A stretch of DNA of 64,000 nucleotides, from contig JAOZHT010000002.1 in NCBI GenBank assembly GCA_026014735.1, positions 372,001 to 436,000 of the forward strand. The letters are read 5' to 3'. The notes below the pieces were generated by a model, which saw only the letters and a program-made list of their open reading frames with translations, did no database searches and was not told the origin of the DNA. The position numbers were made by a program, and so were the translations under genes. Each line of letters starts with the position of its first letter. The stretch's first letter is position 1. Shown here piece by piece: positions 25,331 to 34,006 of the stretch. This DNA comes from Candidatus Bathyarchaeota archaeon (GTDB lineage Archaea; Thermoproteota; Bathyarchaeia; Bathyarchaeales; Bathycorpusculaceae).

Positions 25331-26203
25331 TTAGGTCGCTGTTGGCGACTTTGGTTTTGAGCGGCTTATCACTAAAACAATCACGATCCCGACGACAACT
25401 ATCACGGTCACGGCTACGATAACCACCGCGGCGGTTGGGGATAACGAGGATTCCTCCACGGTTGGTGAAGGCTGAAGAGACGGCGTAACTGTAGGCTGCG
25501 AGGGTATGGTGGGGTAAGCTGTTGGAGCAGGGGTAGGCGTGGGGGTTGCCGGGGCAACGATGGGTACTTTTACCCAGAAGCTACAATTGGCGGTGTTTCC
25601 CGCTAAGTCAGTGACTTTCAGATATCCCGTGTAGTTTCCTTCGCCAGTGTAGGTGTGGTTGGTTGTTAATCCAGTGGCGTTGTGGCCGTCGCCGTAGTCC
25701 CAATAGTAACTTGCTATGGCAACGTCATCTGTGCTGTAGCCGCCGTAAAACAGGACTTGATTATCGGCAGCGGAGATGACGTCCATGTAGGCATAGGCCG
25801 TAGGCGCAACGGGGTCAACGATGATTGAATCGGTAGCGGCGCCAGTTTCGTTTGCGGCGTCACGGAAATTAACGTAGACGGTTCTTTCGGCTGTGCTGTC
25901 TGTTTCAGTTAGGTTCCAAGCTTTTGTGGTGCTGTATGTTTCCCAATCTGACCATACTGAGTTGTCGTTGGAGAACTGCATGTCAACCGCGGTGTCACAT
26001 GACAGGGTGAGCGTAACGTTGACGGATTTAGCGTAGGCTGCGTCGCCGTTGATAGTTACTGTGCCCGTGACTTCAGCTTGGGCTCCCTGCGGATAGAGAT
26101 TGCCTATAAGGGTTACCGTTAACATAAGGGTCAAAGTGAAGAGGATAAGACCAGATTTAGAATGCTTAAGCGAGACCAATGTGTTGATACCTCTTAGAGG
26201 CAT
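25331..26203 (-). CDS. PKD-domain surface protein
   Basis: Surface protein of 290 aa: N-terminal signal segment (about residues 16-41), an Ig-like repeat region with NSVWSDWETY, one PKD domain (about 128-210; YYWDYGDGHNATG and NHTYTGEGNYTGYLKVTD are classic), a Pro/Thr linker (ATPTPTPAPTAYP) and a C-terminal transmembrane helix with a basic tail. Such proteins mediate adhesion or cell-surface interactions. The annotated ATG 26203 has a weak ribosome-binding site; TTG 26179 is a later alternative. It is divergent from htpX. Confidence 0.75.
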   Translation of the reverse strand: MPLRGINTLVSLKHSKSGLILFTLTLMLTVTLIGNLYPQGAQAEVTGTVTINGDAAYAKSVNVTLTLSCDTAVDMQFSNDNSVWSDWETYSTTKAWNLTETDSTAERTVYVNFRDAANETGAATDSIIVDPVAPTAYAYMDVISAADNQVLFYGGYSTDDVAIASYYWDYGDGHNATGLTTNHTYTGEGNYTGYLKVTDLAGNTANCSFWVKVPIVAPATPTPTPAPTAYPTIPSQPTVTPSLQPSPTVEESSLSPTAAVVIVAVTVIVVVGIVIVLVISRSKPKSPTAT

Positions 26204-26324
26204 CTTTCATGCGAGTGAGTTATAAAACTTGCCCAGAATTACGCCCAAAGCGACGAGAAGATTTGGGAGAAAGACTTAATTCTTAATGCAAATATTTCAC
26301 TCAAAAGAAAGAGAGAGTAAAAAG

Positions 26325-27374
26325 ATGGCTAACCTGTCACAACTCAAGTTTGCAATGGCCCTGTCGATTTTCCTATCCTCCTTCATCTTCGCCCTCTTCG
26401 TATTCGCCATCGTCTACTTCCTACAGCTAGACGTTTACATGGGCCTTTTGATTGCAGTGGGAGGCTCAGCGCTCTTTATCCTCTTCCAGTACGCAGTCGG
26501 CCCAGCCATAGTTGCCGCAACCACCCGCCTCCACTACCTCAAGCCCGGAGAGAACCCGTGGCTGGAACGTATGGTCAAGGAATTAGCGGATAAAGCGGGG
26601 TTGCCTATGCCACGGTTGGCGACGGTTCCCAGCAACACACCTAACGCCTTCACGTTTGGCAGAACCACCAGCAGCGCCACCTTAGCTGTCCATGAGGGGC
26701 TGCTACGTCAGCTTAACGAGAACGAGGTGAAAACGGTTATCGCCCACGAGTTGGGCCACATCAAGCATAAGGATTACATAGTTATGACGGTGCTTTCTGC
26801 GCTTCCGCTTATCGCCTACTACATTGCTCAGATTACCCTGTATGCAGGCGCCTTCAGCGGCGGAGGCAGAAGGGGAAACGACCGCGATAACGGCGGCGCA
26901 ATCCTTGTCATCATCGGCATCATCTCCTTTGCCGTCTACATAATCACCTTCCTCATAGTCATGCGTCTTAGCCGCCTACGCGAGCACTACGCCGACGCCT
27001 TCTCCGCCTACCTCACCGGTTCACCCCGAGGACTAGAAAGCGCCCTGTCAAAGATCACCTATGGCCTCTCGATTTCGCCAAAGCCACCGGAGGGAGCACG
27101 CGCATTCTACATCGAAGACCCCGGCATGGCTAAACGAGAAATCGCACAGATAATGGAGAATAAAAACAAGTACGACTTAGACAACGACGGCGTCCTCGAC
27201 GAGCACGAATTGCAGTTGGCTATGGAGAAGGAAGCCAAATCCACATGGGTGCAGATGAACAGCCTCTTTGCCACGCATCCGCCGACCTTCAAACGTATCC
27301 TGCTGCTGCGGGACATCGAAGCAGAAATGGACACAGGCAAGTACAGCAGCAACAACATGTACGTCCACGTTTAA
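26325..27374 (+). CDS. htpX: M48 zinc metalloprotease HtpX with EF-hand
   Basis: Membrane-embedded protease of the M48B family that degrades misfolded membrane proteins. Two N-terminal helices (about residues 7-50), zinc motif HELGH with VIAHELGHIKHKD at about 138-150, two further helices (about 155-215), the third zinc-ligand Glu in REHYADAFSAY, and GSPRGLESAL. Unusually, a canonical EF-hand loop (DLDNDGVLDEHE, about 284-295) is inserted near the C-terminus, before THPPTFKRI. ATG 26325 is preferred over 26286 because AGAGAG precedes it and the family starts near the first helix. Calcium control of the protease is an inference. Confidence 0.85.
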   Translation: MANLSQLKFAMALSIFLSSFIFALFVFAIVYFLQLDVYMGLLIAVGGSALFILFQYAVGPAIVAATTRLHYLKPGENPWLERMVKELADKAGLPMPRLATVPSNTPNAFTFGRTTSSATLAVHEGLLRQLNENEVKTVIAHELGHIKHKDYIVMTVLSALPLIAYYIAQITLYAGAFSGGGRRGNDRDNGGAILVIIGIISFAVYIITFLIVMRLSRLREHYADAFSAYLTGSPRGLESALSKITYGLSISPKPPEGARAFYIEDPGMAKREIAQIMENKNKYDLDNDGVLDEHELQLAMEKEAKSTWVQMNSLFATHPPTFKRILLLRDIEAEMDTGKYSSNNMYVHV

Positions 27375-27422
27375 CCCTGCATATTCTAAGCGGCAACGCA
27401 GCAACCGCCCTTTCGGAGAGTC

Positions 27423-28826
27423 TCAAATTCTGTGTTTCCGGCCCAGATGCCGCGGATGCCCGCCCCGTCTGAAGTGGCCCTCAATTTGCTCAAGCGTTAA
27501 GCCCTTGGTTTCAGGCACCAACCGCAGGGTAAATATAAACGCCACCACACCGATGGCGGCGAAAAGCCAGAATGTTCCTGACTGCCCCAACACGGCAACC
27601 AACCCCAAAAACAGCAGCGTTATGGCGAAGTTGGCGCTCCAGTTTGCAATTGTGGCAAGACTCATCGCGGCTCCCCTTACCTGCAGGGGAAAGATTTCTG
27701 ATATCAGCAGCCAAAAAACGGGGCCTAAACCGATTGCAAAAAAAGAAATGTAGGCGATTAAGCTGACAGCTGTAATGACGCCCACGGAGGACCCGACAGA
27801 GCTGGAAGCATAGAAAAAGCCTGCGCCCAAAACAATCAACGAGCACACCATACCCGCAATGCCCACCAGCAGCAGCGGACGACGCCCAACTTTATCCACC
27901 AAACCCAAGGCGAGGGCGGTTACTAAAAAATTAGCCAATCCCACGCCGGTGGTTGCAGCGATAGCCGCGGTCGCGGAGTCTAAGCCTGCAAACTGGAAGA
28001 TGGTGGGGGCATAGTAGATTATGGTGTTTACGCCGGTTATCTGCTGGAAAATCGCCAGGCTTAATCCAACGATGAGGGGATACTTAACGGCACTTGTCCG
28101 CAGCATCCCCAATCCTTTAGATTCGGTTTGGATGGCTGTTTGGATCTCCCGCATTTCAGCGGACACGTCTTTTTGGCCGCGTACTCTCTCCAGGACTTTT
28201 TTGGCTTTTTCCGGTTGATGCTTAAAAACCAGCCATCGGGGGCTGTTGGGCATAAACGCTATTCCCACAAGCAGGATTGCGGCGGGAATCAGCCCCACGG
28301 CAAACATGTCTTTCCAAGCGCCGCTTGCAGAGAAAATGTTGTCAACCCCGTAGGATACGAGAATGCCCAGTGTGACAAAGAGTTGGTTTAGCGACACCAA
28401 AGCGCCCCTGATCCGTTCAGGCGCAAGCTCAGAAATGTACATGGGTACAATGAAGGAGGCTAACCCGATTGCTACGCCGATAAGCACGCGTCCCACAACG
28501 AATACTCCAAGCCCATTTGACCCCAACAGAATGAGAGTCCCGATTATGAAGGAAACTGACCCTGCAATGATGGATCGTTTGCGGCCTAAGCGGTCAGCTA
28601 AAACCCCGCCTAGGATGGCCCCCAGAATTGCGCCAATCAAGACGGCGCTAGTGGCGATTGATTCTTCAGCGGAGTTAAGGCTCCAATCCTTAACGATGTA
28701 GAGGATTGCCCCTGAGATTACGCCGGTGTCAAACCCGAAAAGGATTCCGCCTACAGCAGCAATCGCCGTGGCAACTATTAGAATGGCAGTTATTTTTTGT
28801 TTGGTTGGCTTGCTCACAGTTATCAA
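27423..28826 (-). CDS. MFS sugar porter (XylE/GalP-like)
   Basis: Twelve-helix proton:sugar symporter of the major facilitator superfamily, SP family, 467 aa. Signatures: GGILFGFDTGVISGA near the N-terminus, GGVLADRLGRKRSI after helix 2, PESPRWL-like PNSPRWLVFKH, QQITGVNTIIYYAP in helix 7, DKVGRRPLLL, and VPETKGLTLEQIE at the end. It would import a hexose or pentose. Such porters are common in bacteria and less so in archaea, so horizontal transfer is plausible. Two palindromes lie 90-120 bases upstream of the start. Confidence 0.87.
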   Translation of the reverse strand: MITVSKPTKQKITAILIVATAIAAVGGILFGFDTGVISGAILYIVKDWSLNSAEESIATSAVLIGAILGAILGGVLADRLGRKRSIIAGSVSFIIGTLILLGSNGLGVFVVGRVLIGVAIGLASFIVPMYISELAPERIRGALVSLNQLFVTLGILVSYGVDNIFSASGAWKDMFAVGLIPAAILLVGIAFMPNSPRWLVFKHQPEKAKKVLERVRGQKDVSAEMREIQTAIQTESKGLGMLRTSAVKYPLIVGLSLAIFQQITGVNTIIYYAPTIFQFAGLDSATAAIAATTGVGLANFLVTALALGLVDKVGRRPLLLVGIAGMVCSLIVLGAGFFYASSSVGSSVGVITAVSLIAYISFFAIGLGPVFWLLISEIFPLQVRGAAMSLATIANWSANFAITLLFLGLVAVLGQSGTFWLFAAIGVVAFIFTLRLVPETKGLTLEQIEGHFRRGGHPRHLGRKHRI

Positions 28827-28917
28827 GTTCTAAAAAGGCTACGAAGTTGCTGTGCAACTGGATAAGGATAGAAGGTGTTGTTTAATAATCGTGTGTGTAT
28901 TCAGCCGTGAAGCCACA

Positions 28918-28945
28918 ATCGGCAAGCCGATGTTGCGTATGCAAC
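28918..28945. repeat. Twin palindromes upstream of sugar porter
   Basis: Two adjacent perfect inverted repeats: ATCGGC-AA-GCCGAT at 28918-28931 and GTTGC-GTAT-GCAAC at 28932-28945, with a further TATGCAAC half site at 28948-28955. They lie just upstream of a TATA-like ATTATTAAA (minus strand, about 28880) for the porter gene and may be regulator-binding sites. Confidence 0.4.
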
Positions 28946-29087
28946 CTATGCAACGACAAATTACCTGAATCTTGCTGATCTATGGTCTGATGCATGTGCT
29001 TTGTCCATGTTCAAAAAATTTTTCTAACCGCATAAACCTAATATTGATGCAGCATGGATTAGATAGCCAAACCAGAAGTGAATAGAC

Positions 29088-29288
29088 ATGGTGAATTACT
29101 GTCCTGAATGCGGCGGAGAAATGCAGTACATATCTCTCACCAAGAAGTACTGCTGCAAAAGCTGCGGTTTATACTGCACGGGACAAGAACTAAACGACGA
29201 ACACGACAAACGCCAACCTGACGAAGAAGAAGACGCCAAAGCAGCCCGCCGCAAAGAATACCTCAAATGGTACCTTAGCAAAAAATAA
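29088..29288 (+). CDS. Small zinc-ribbon protein
   Basis: 66-aa protein with a four-Cys zinc ribbon (CPECGG ... CCKSCG, residues 5-24) and a highly charged helical C-terminal half (QPDEEEDAKAARRKEY). The start ATG follows a weakly conserved leader. Zinc ribbons of this size often bind RNA, RNA polymerase or the ribosome; the function is unknown. It precedes the CinA-like gene by about 110 bases and may share its transcript. Confidence 0.7.
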   Translation: MVNYCPECGGEMQYISLTKKYCCKSCGLYCTGQELNDEHDKRQPDEEEDAKAARRKEYLKWYLSKK

Positions 29289-29400
29289 ACCCGCCTAAGA
29301 AGCGGATGAAGACTTTTCTTTAGCGTTGACTCTGCATCCACAGGTTTTGTTGGGAAGCCTACTTAAGAAACCCCGCCGCCCTATAAGTCAGGGAACCCTC

Positions 29401-30213
29401 TTGACCGCAGACATCGAAGTCATCTGCATAGGCAACGAGTTACTCATCGGCAAAGTCGAAAACACCAACGCCTACTGGCTAGCCCAGCAAATCACAGGTT
29501 TAGGCGGAAACCTCAGACGCATAACCGTCGTCGCCGACACAATCCAGGAAATTTCAGGCGCCATCCTTGAAGCAAAAAGCCGCGGATGCGACCTCATCAT
29601 AACCACCGGCGGCTTGGGACCCACCTTCGACGATATGACGCTGCAGGGACTGGCGGCAGCGCTGGGGCAGAAGCTGATTGTTAACGCCGAGGCCCTCGAG
29701 ATGGTTAAGCAGAGATGCATTGAGTATGCCCAGAAGCGGGGGATGCCCACTGAAATCGAGATGACGCCGCCCCGGCTAAAGATGGCGATTTTTCCAGAGG
29801 CAGCCCAGCCCGTCATCAACCCCATCGGGACAGCGCCTGCCGCTCGGGCAACGCTGGATGCGTCGTTGCTGTTTTCTTTGCCGGGGGTGCCGATGGAGAT
29901 GGAGGCGATTTTTATGCAGACTCTTGCGCCTTTGATTCGGGGGATGGTGGGGGAGGCGGTGTTTTGTGAGTGCAGCGTGTTTGTGGAGGGGATTTTTGAG
30001 TCTCGGTTGGCTCCGCTGATTGACCGTGTGATGGCTGATAATGTGGGGGTTTATGTTAAGTCGCATCCTATGCGTTGTGATGGTAAGCCGGGGGCGGAGT
30101 TGCATCTTACTATGTGGGCGCCGGCGGGGCAGAGGCCTGCTGAGGTGCTTGTTAAGGCGGCGAGGGAGCTTTCGGGTTTGGTTGTGGTTAACGGTGGTAT
30201 TGTGCAGGCGTAG
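29401..30213 (+). CDS. CinA-like MoaB/Mog-domain protein
   Basis: Protein of the CinA N-terminal (molybdopterin-binding MoaB/Mog fold) family, about 270 aa. IGNELLIGKVENTNAYWLA near the N-terminus and TTGGLGPTFDDMT (about 64-76) are the family signatures; LPGVPMEMEAIF is the second conserved block. Members are annotated as nicotinamide-nucleotide-amidase-related or ADP-ribose pyrophosphatase domains; the exact reaction is not certain without the C-terminal amidase domain, which is absent here. TTG 29401 is chosen because homology begins at the second codon and AGGGAA precedes it. The coding strand shifts from A/C-rich at the 5' end to G/T-rich after about 29640. Confidence 0.8.
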   Translation: MTADIEVICIGNELLIGKVENTNAYWLAQQITGLGGNLRRITVVADTIQEISGAILEAKSRGCDLIITTGGLGPTFDDMTLQGLAAALGQKLIVNAEALEMVKQRCIEYAQKRGMPTEIEMTPPRLKMAIFPEAAQPVINPIGTAPAARATLDASLLFSLPGVPMEMEAIFMQTLAPLIRGMVGEAVFCECSVFVEGIFESRLAPLIDRVMADNVGVYVKSHPMRCDGKPGAELHLTMWAPAGQRPAEVLVKAARELSGLVVVNGGIVQA

Positions 30214-30281
30214 CAAGGCTTAAGTCGGGAATAACCATATAAGCGATAACGCATATGTATTATGTGTTCGGCTGACTATCC

Positions 30282-31439
30282 TTGCGCATAAAAGACATCT
30301 ACCTACAGGCCATAAGCCTAACCATGATCGTGGTCTTCTGCCTTTCCATATCAACGATTGGAAAAACCCAAGGGGAACCCCAAGCCTACACAAACTCATA
30401 CCTTCTCCTCAACCACCCCGGCGGCAACGTCGGCTACCAACTCAACATAACCATACCCTACACGGTAATCCAAACCTACAGCATGCAAAGCCACACAGTA
30501 TATTCAAGCCACGACTTCCCCAAATACGTCACACCCTACACCCTCAAACCCATCGCCGACCGCCTCTGGCAAATCTACAACAACACCGAAGACTTCACCA
30601 ACGGCGTTTTGATGCTTGTCCACCAGATAACCTACGAGGAAACCGAAGAGGGCAAGTACCCCGTGGAAACCTTAGCCGCCGGCAAAGGCGACTGCGACCT
30701 CTTCGCATACATTGCAGCATCGATTCTGAAGGCAGGCGAAGTACCCACGGTGCTTCTCTACTACAAAGACCAGCAGCATATGGAAATCGGCGTTGACCTC
30801 GGTGCAGAACCCGCGGATGCACGCAGCAGCGTTCACAGCGTCACCTTCGAGAATGCATCTTACTATGTGGCGGAGTGCACGGGCAGCAAGTGGCGGGATG
30901 GCTGGCGCGTCGGCGAATGCCCAAGCCAGTACCAGAACGTAACTGTCCAGGTTGTATCGCTGGAAAAGGTGGAGGACACCTCGGCGGGGCAGGTTAGCGC
31001 GAGCCTAAGGGAACTCGATGCCAGCAGCTTATCGCTGGATGTCTCTTCAGGCTTTATTGTTGAAAACGGCAAGGTGACTTTAAGCGGCCAGATTCTGCCC
31101 AATACGGCTGGCGAGAACGTGACGTTGCAGGCCAACGTGAACAACGGCGGCTGGAGCACAATCGGCACGGTTGAAACAGGAAAAGACGGCGACTTCAGCT
31201 TCAGTTGGGCGCCGGGGCTTGGCGCATTTGATGTCCAGGCAAGCTGGGTTGGCAACCGCGAACTCAACGGCGCAACCAGCCAAAAAAGCAGCATACTTGT
31301 TTTGCCCTACTATCTCATCGCGCTTATCTTCACTGCAGTTTTGGCGGTGGCGATGCTTGCGGTGACGGTTGTGGTTACCAGACGCAGAAGAGCCCATGCG
31401 CTGGGGCTGCCAAATCAATCCGCAGAATCTCAGGTGTAG
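30282..31439 (+). CDS. Transglutaminase-like surface protein
   Basis: Anchored extracytoplasmic protein (385 aa): signal segment (residues 9-28), a transglutaminase/cysteine-protease-like domain with GKGDCDLFAYIAASIL (candidate catalytic Cys at about 138) and QQHMEIGVDL (candidate His at about 165), an Ig-like domain (about 265-340, VTLSGQILPNTAGENVTLQA) and a C-terminal transmembrane helix with basic tail. Transglutaminase-like folds in archaea are usually proteases or amidases. TTG 30282 is the start, about 45 bases after a TATA-like CCATATAAG. Confidence 0.72.
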   Translation: MRIKDIYLQAISLTMIVVFCLSISTIGKTQGEPQAYTNSYLLLNHPGGNVGYQLNITIPYTVIQTYSMQSHTVYSSHDFPKYVTPYTLKPIADRLWQIYNNTEDFTNGVLMLVHQITYEETEEGKYPVETLAAGKGDCDLFAYIAASILKAGEVPTVLLYYKDQQHMEIGVDLGAEPADARSSVHSVTFENASYYVAECTGSKWRDGWRVGECPSQYQNVTVQVVSLEKVEDTSAGQVSASLRELDASSLSLDVSSGFIVENGKVTLSGQILPNTAGENVTLQANVNNGGWSTIGTVETGKDGDFSFSWAPGLGAFDVQASWVGNRELNGATSQKSSILVLPYYLIALIFTAVLAVAMLAVTVVVTRRRRAHALGLPNQSAESQV

Positions 31440-31503
31440 ACCCCTACTCTATCGTTGACTGGTCTGCAAGTTTTGGTTCGGGCGTAATTTTGCTAATTGG
31501 GTT

Positions 31504-31521
31504 CTATATATAGAGGGGGGT
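31504..31521 (+). promoter_or_regulatory. TATA element with G-run, facing metK 3' end
   Basis: CTATATATAGAGGGGGGT, a strong TATA box directly followed by six G. It points right, into the 3' end of the oppositely oriented metK. No annotated gene follows. A 35-codon open frame without a start codon lies just downstream (to TAA at 31621). Confidence 0.35.
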
Positions 31522-31617
31522 CTATGAGCAAGCACAGCAGACAAAGACCGAAGCATCTAAGAAGCCTAAATCGATAAATCAGGTGCTGACAAAGAAAAAC
31601 GAAAAGGAAGAGGCAGC

Positions 31618-32787
31618 TTAAGCTGTCTCAAGGGCTTTTTTAAGGACCGCCGCCTTGTCGGTGCGTTCCCAGGGGAACTCGACGTCGTCGCGTCCGAAGT
31701 GTCCGAAGGCAGCGGTTTTCTTGTAGATTGGCCGCAGCAGATCAAGCGTGGTGATGATGCCTCTTGGTCGCATGTCAAAGTTGGCTTTCACGAGTTCAAG
31801 GATTTTTTCGTCCGATATCTTGCCTGTTTCGTAGGTGTTAACCAGAACCGAGATGGGTTGGGCGACGCCGATGGCGTAGCTGATTTGGATTTCGCATTGA
31901 TCCGCGAGCCCCGCAGCCACGATGTTTTTGGCGATGTAGCGGGCCATGTAGCAGCCGCTGCGGTCAACTTTGGAGGGGTCCTTGCCGCTGAAGCATCCGC
32001 CGCCGTGGCTTCCGACTCCGCCGTAGGTGTCCACGATGATTTTGCGTCCGGTTAAACCTGAGTCAGCCAGGGTGCCGCCGATGACGAAGCGTCCGGTGCC
32101 GTTGATAACGTAGTTTATGTCTGGCGCCATCATCTCCGCGGGGATGACGCATTTGATGACTTTCTCGATGATTTGTTTTTTGAGAACTGCGTCTTCCACT
32201 GAACCGTTGTTTTGGGCTGCTATGACGACGGTTTTGACGCATTTGGGTTTGCCGTTTTCGTATTCGACGGTAACTTGGGATTTGCAGTCGGGCCGCAGAT
32301 AGGGCATGGTGCCGTTGTGGCGGAGGTCCGCGAGGCGCTTTACGAGGCGGTGAGCCAGCAGAATCGGCAGAGGCATAAGTTCCTTGGTTTCGTTTGAGGC
32401 GTAGCCGAAAACCATGCCTTGGTCGCCGGCGCCCTGCTCGTGGCCGTTGGATTCGTTAACGCCCATGGCGATGTCGGGTGACTGCTCAGTGAGCGAAACC
32501 AGAATACCGCAGGTTTCCCAGTCGAGGCCGTCTTTTGCGTTGTCAAAGCCGATTTCCGAGAGGGTTTTGCGCACGATCTTTGGGATGTTTACATATGCGC
32601 AGGTTGTGATTTGCCCCGTGATAACTACGGTGCCCTGCATAACGAGGGTTTCGCAGTCAACATGTGCTTTGGGGTCACGGGAAAAAATCTCGTCTAGGAC
32701 GCTGTCTGATATTTGGTCTGCTACTTTGTCAGGGTGGCCTTCGCCAACTGATTCAGAGGTGAACAAGTATTTTCCGTTTCTTTTCAT
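31618..32787 (-). CDS. metK: S-adenosylmethionine synthetase, bacterial type
   Basis: Makes SAM from methionine and ATP. It is the bacterial MetK type, not the divergent archaeal [23 protein letters not shown] at the N-terminus, [17 protein letters not shown], the phosphate loop [19 protein letters not shown] (Ala to Cys change in the usual GGGAFSGKD), and [15 protein letters not shown] 32787 gives [13 protein letters not shown], matching the family start; an in-frame ATG 32799 is four codons earlier, and the upstream TATA box at 32837-32845 excludes the longer open frame. Probably acquired from bacteria. It would feed the many radical SAM and methyltransferase genes nearby. Confidence 0.9.
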   Translation of the reverse strand: MKRNGKYLFTSESVGEGHPDKVADQISDSVLDEIFSRDPKAHVDCETLVMQGTVVITGQITTCAYVNIPKIVRKTLSEIGFDNAKDGLDWETCGILVSLTEQSPDIAMGVNESNGHEQGAGDQGMVFGYASNETKELMPLPILLAHRLVKRLADLRHNGTMPYLRPDCKSQVTVEYENGKPKCVKTVVIAAQNNGSVEDAVLKKQIIEKVIKCVIPAEMMAPDINYVINGTGRFVIGGTLADSGLTGRKIIVDTYGGVGSHGGGCFSGKDPSKVDRSGCYMARYIAKNIVAAGLADQCEIQISYAIGVAQPISVLVNTYETGKISDEKILELVKANFDMRPRGIITTLDLLRPIYKKTAAFGHFGRDDVEFPWERTDKAAVLKKALETA

Positions 32788-32836
32788 AGGGATATCCATC
32801 CAAGCTAACAGTTGGCATAGGTAACTCGGCGGTTTT

Positions 32837-32846
32837 CTTATATGGT
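32837..32846 (-). promoter_or_regulatory. TATA box for metK
   Basis: CCATATAAG on the minus strand with a BRE-like A-rich flank, giving transcription start near 32815, shortly before ATG 32799/32787. Confidence 0.45.
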
Positions 32847-32939
32847 TTTCTGATAAAAATATTCCAAACGAAATATCAAACATAGCCGCTATTCCAAAAA
32901 CGATTTAAACCCGCAGACGCCAAGGACACTGGATAAGCC

Positions 32940-33317
32940 ATGAAGAAAACAATCCACAGCCCCAAAGCGCCAACGCCCATCGGACCCTACAGCCAAGCAG
33001 TGCAGGCAGGCGGCTTCCTCTACATTTCAGGGCAACTCGCCATAAACCCAGAAAGCGGCAAGCTAATCGGGGAAGACGCGGCGGCGCAGACAAAGCAGGT
33101 TATGGAGAACATCCAAGCCATCCTGGAAGCGGCGGGCTACGGTTTAGGCGATGTGGTGCAGGTCAACGTGTACCTTGCATCCATGACGGATTTCGAGGGC
33201 TTTAACCGCGAATACGCCAGATACTTCAGCGGCTACTTTCCCGCCCGCGCAACCGTCGCCTGCACCCTTAAAGCGGGGGCGCTATTGGAGATTTCCGCTA
33301 CTGCCTATAGAGAGTAA
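32940..33317 (+). CDS. ridA: RidA family enamine/imine deaminase
   Basis: RidA/YjgF/YER057c family protein (125 aa) that hydrolyses reactive enamine/imine intermediates released by PLP enzymes. Family signatures: APTPIGPYSQAVQAGGFLYI at the N-terminus, SGQLAINPESG, and FPARATVACTLKAGALLEI with the catalytic-site Arg (about residue 103). It is divergent from metK with about 150 bases between. Confidence 0.9.
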   Translation: MKKTIHSPKAPTPIGPYSQAVQAGGFLYISGQLAINPESGKLIGEDAAAQTKQVMENIQAILEAAGYGLGDVVQVNVYLASMTDFEGFNREYARYFSGYFPARATVACTLKAGALLEISATAYRE

Positions 33318-33376
33318 CCGTGCAAGCGTGACAAATTATAAAGCCTACCTAACGCTAAATATTAAGAGGCGTAAAT

Positions 33377-34006
33377 ATGGCGACTTCACTTAAGAGGTAC
33401 ATGCAGCAGCTTTCAGGCAAAAAAGCCCCCGGCCCCTCCACCAGCTTCACCATATTCCACGTGTACTATGCACTGGAGCTTATGGCGCAAAAACCGCTGG
33501 GCAGAAACCGGCTTGCCGAGCAACTCCACGTGGGAGACGGAGCCGTCCGCACCATAATCAGCCGCCTCAGAGACGCCGAGTTAATCGAAACCTCCAAGGA
33601 AGGCTGCAACCTCACCGAGAAGGGCAGAGGCATCTGGCGGCAATTCGAAGAAATCTTCCCCTGTCAAGCTGACTTGCCACGATCCGAACTTTACCCCTCC
33701 GAGTATAACCATGCGTTTTTGGTGAAGAACAGCGGCCAAAAAGTCAGCTCAGGCATCGATCAACGCGACGCCGCCATCATTGCGGGTGCACGCAAAGCCA
33801 TAGTGATTGTTTACAAGAAGGGGCATCTATGCATCGAATCCATCAGCGATGACGTTGCAAAGCAGTATCCTCAGGCGGCAAAGCAGATAATGGATCGGCT
33901 CGAGCCCAAAGAAAACGATGTGGTTGTGGTTGCAGGCGCCGAGACCGCGATGAAGGCTAAGCGGGGCGCGTTCGCCGCGAGTTGGTCACTGGTCAGCGCT
34001 GTTTAA
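33377..34006 (+). CDS. Winged-helix regulator, DUF4443-like
   Basis: Archaeal protein (209 aa) with an N-terminal winged helix (about residues 27-90: NRLAEQLHVGDGAVRTIISR as turn and recognition helix) and a C-terminal alpha/beta domain (about 115-205) of the DUF4443 type with RDAAIIAGARKAIVIVYK. It probably binds DNA and a small ligand. Targets unknown. It follows ridA by 59 bases with a TATA-like AATTATAAAG between, and overlaps the end of the convergent GPN gene by 4 bases. Confidence 0.72.
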   Translation: MATSLKRYMQQLSGKKAPGPSTSFTIFHVYYALELMAQKPLGRNRLAEQLHVGDGAVRTIISRLRDAELIETSKEGCNLTEKGRGIWRQFEEIFPCQADLPRSELYPSEYNHAFLVKNSGQKVSSGIDQRDAAIIAGARKAIVIVYKKGHLCIESISDDVAKQYPQAAKQIMDRLEPKENDVVVVAGAETAMKAKRGAFAASWSLVSAV

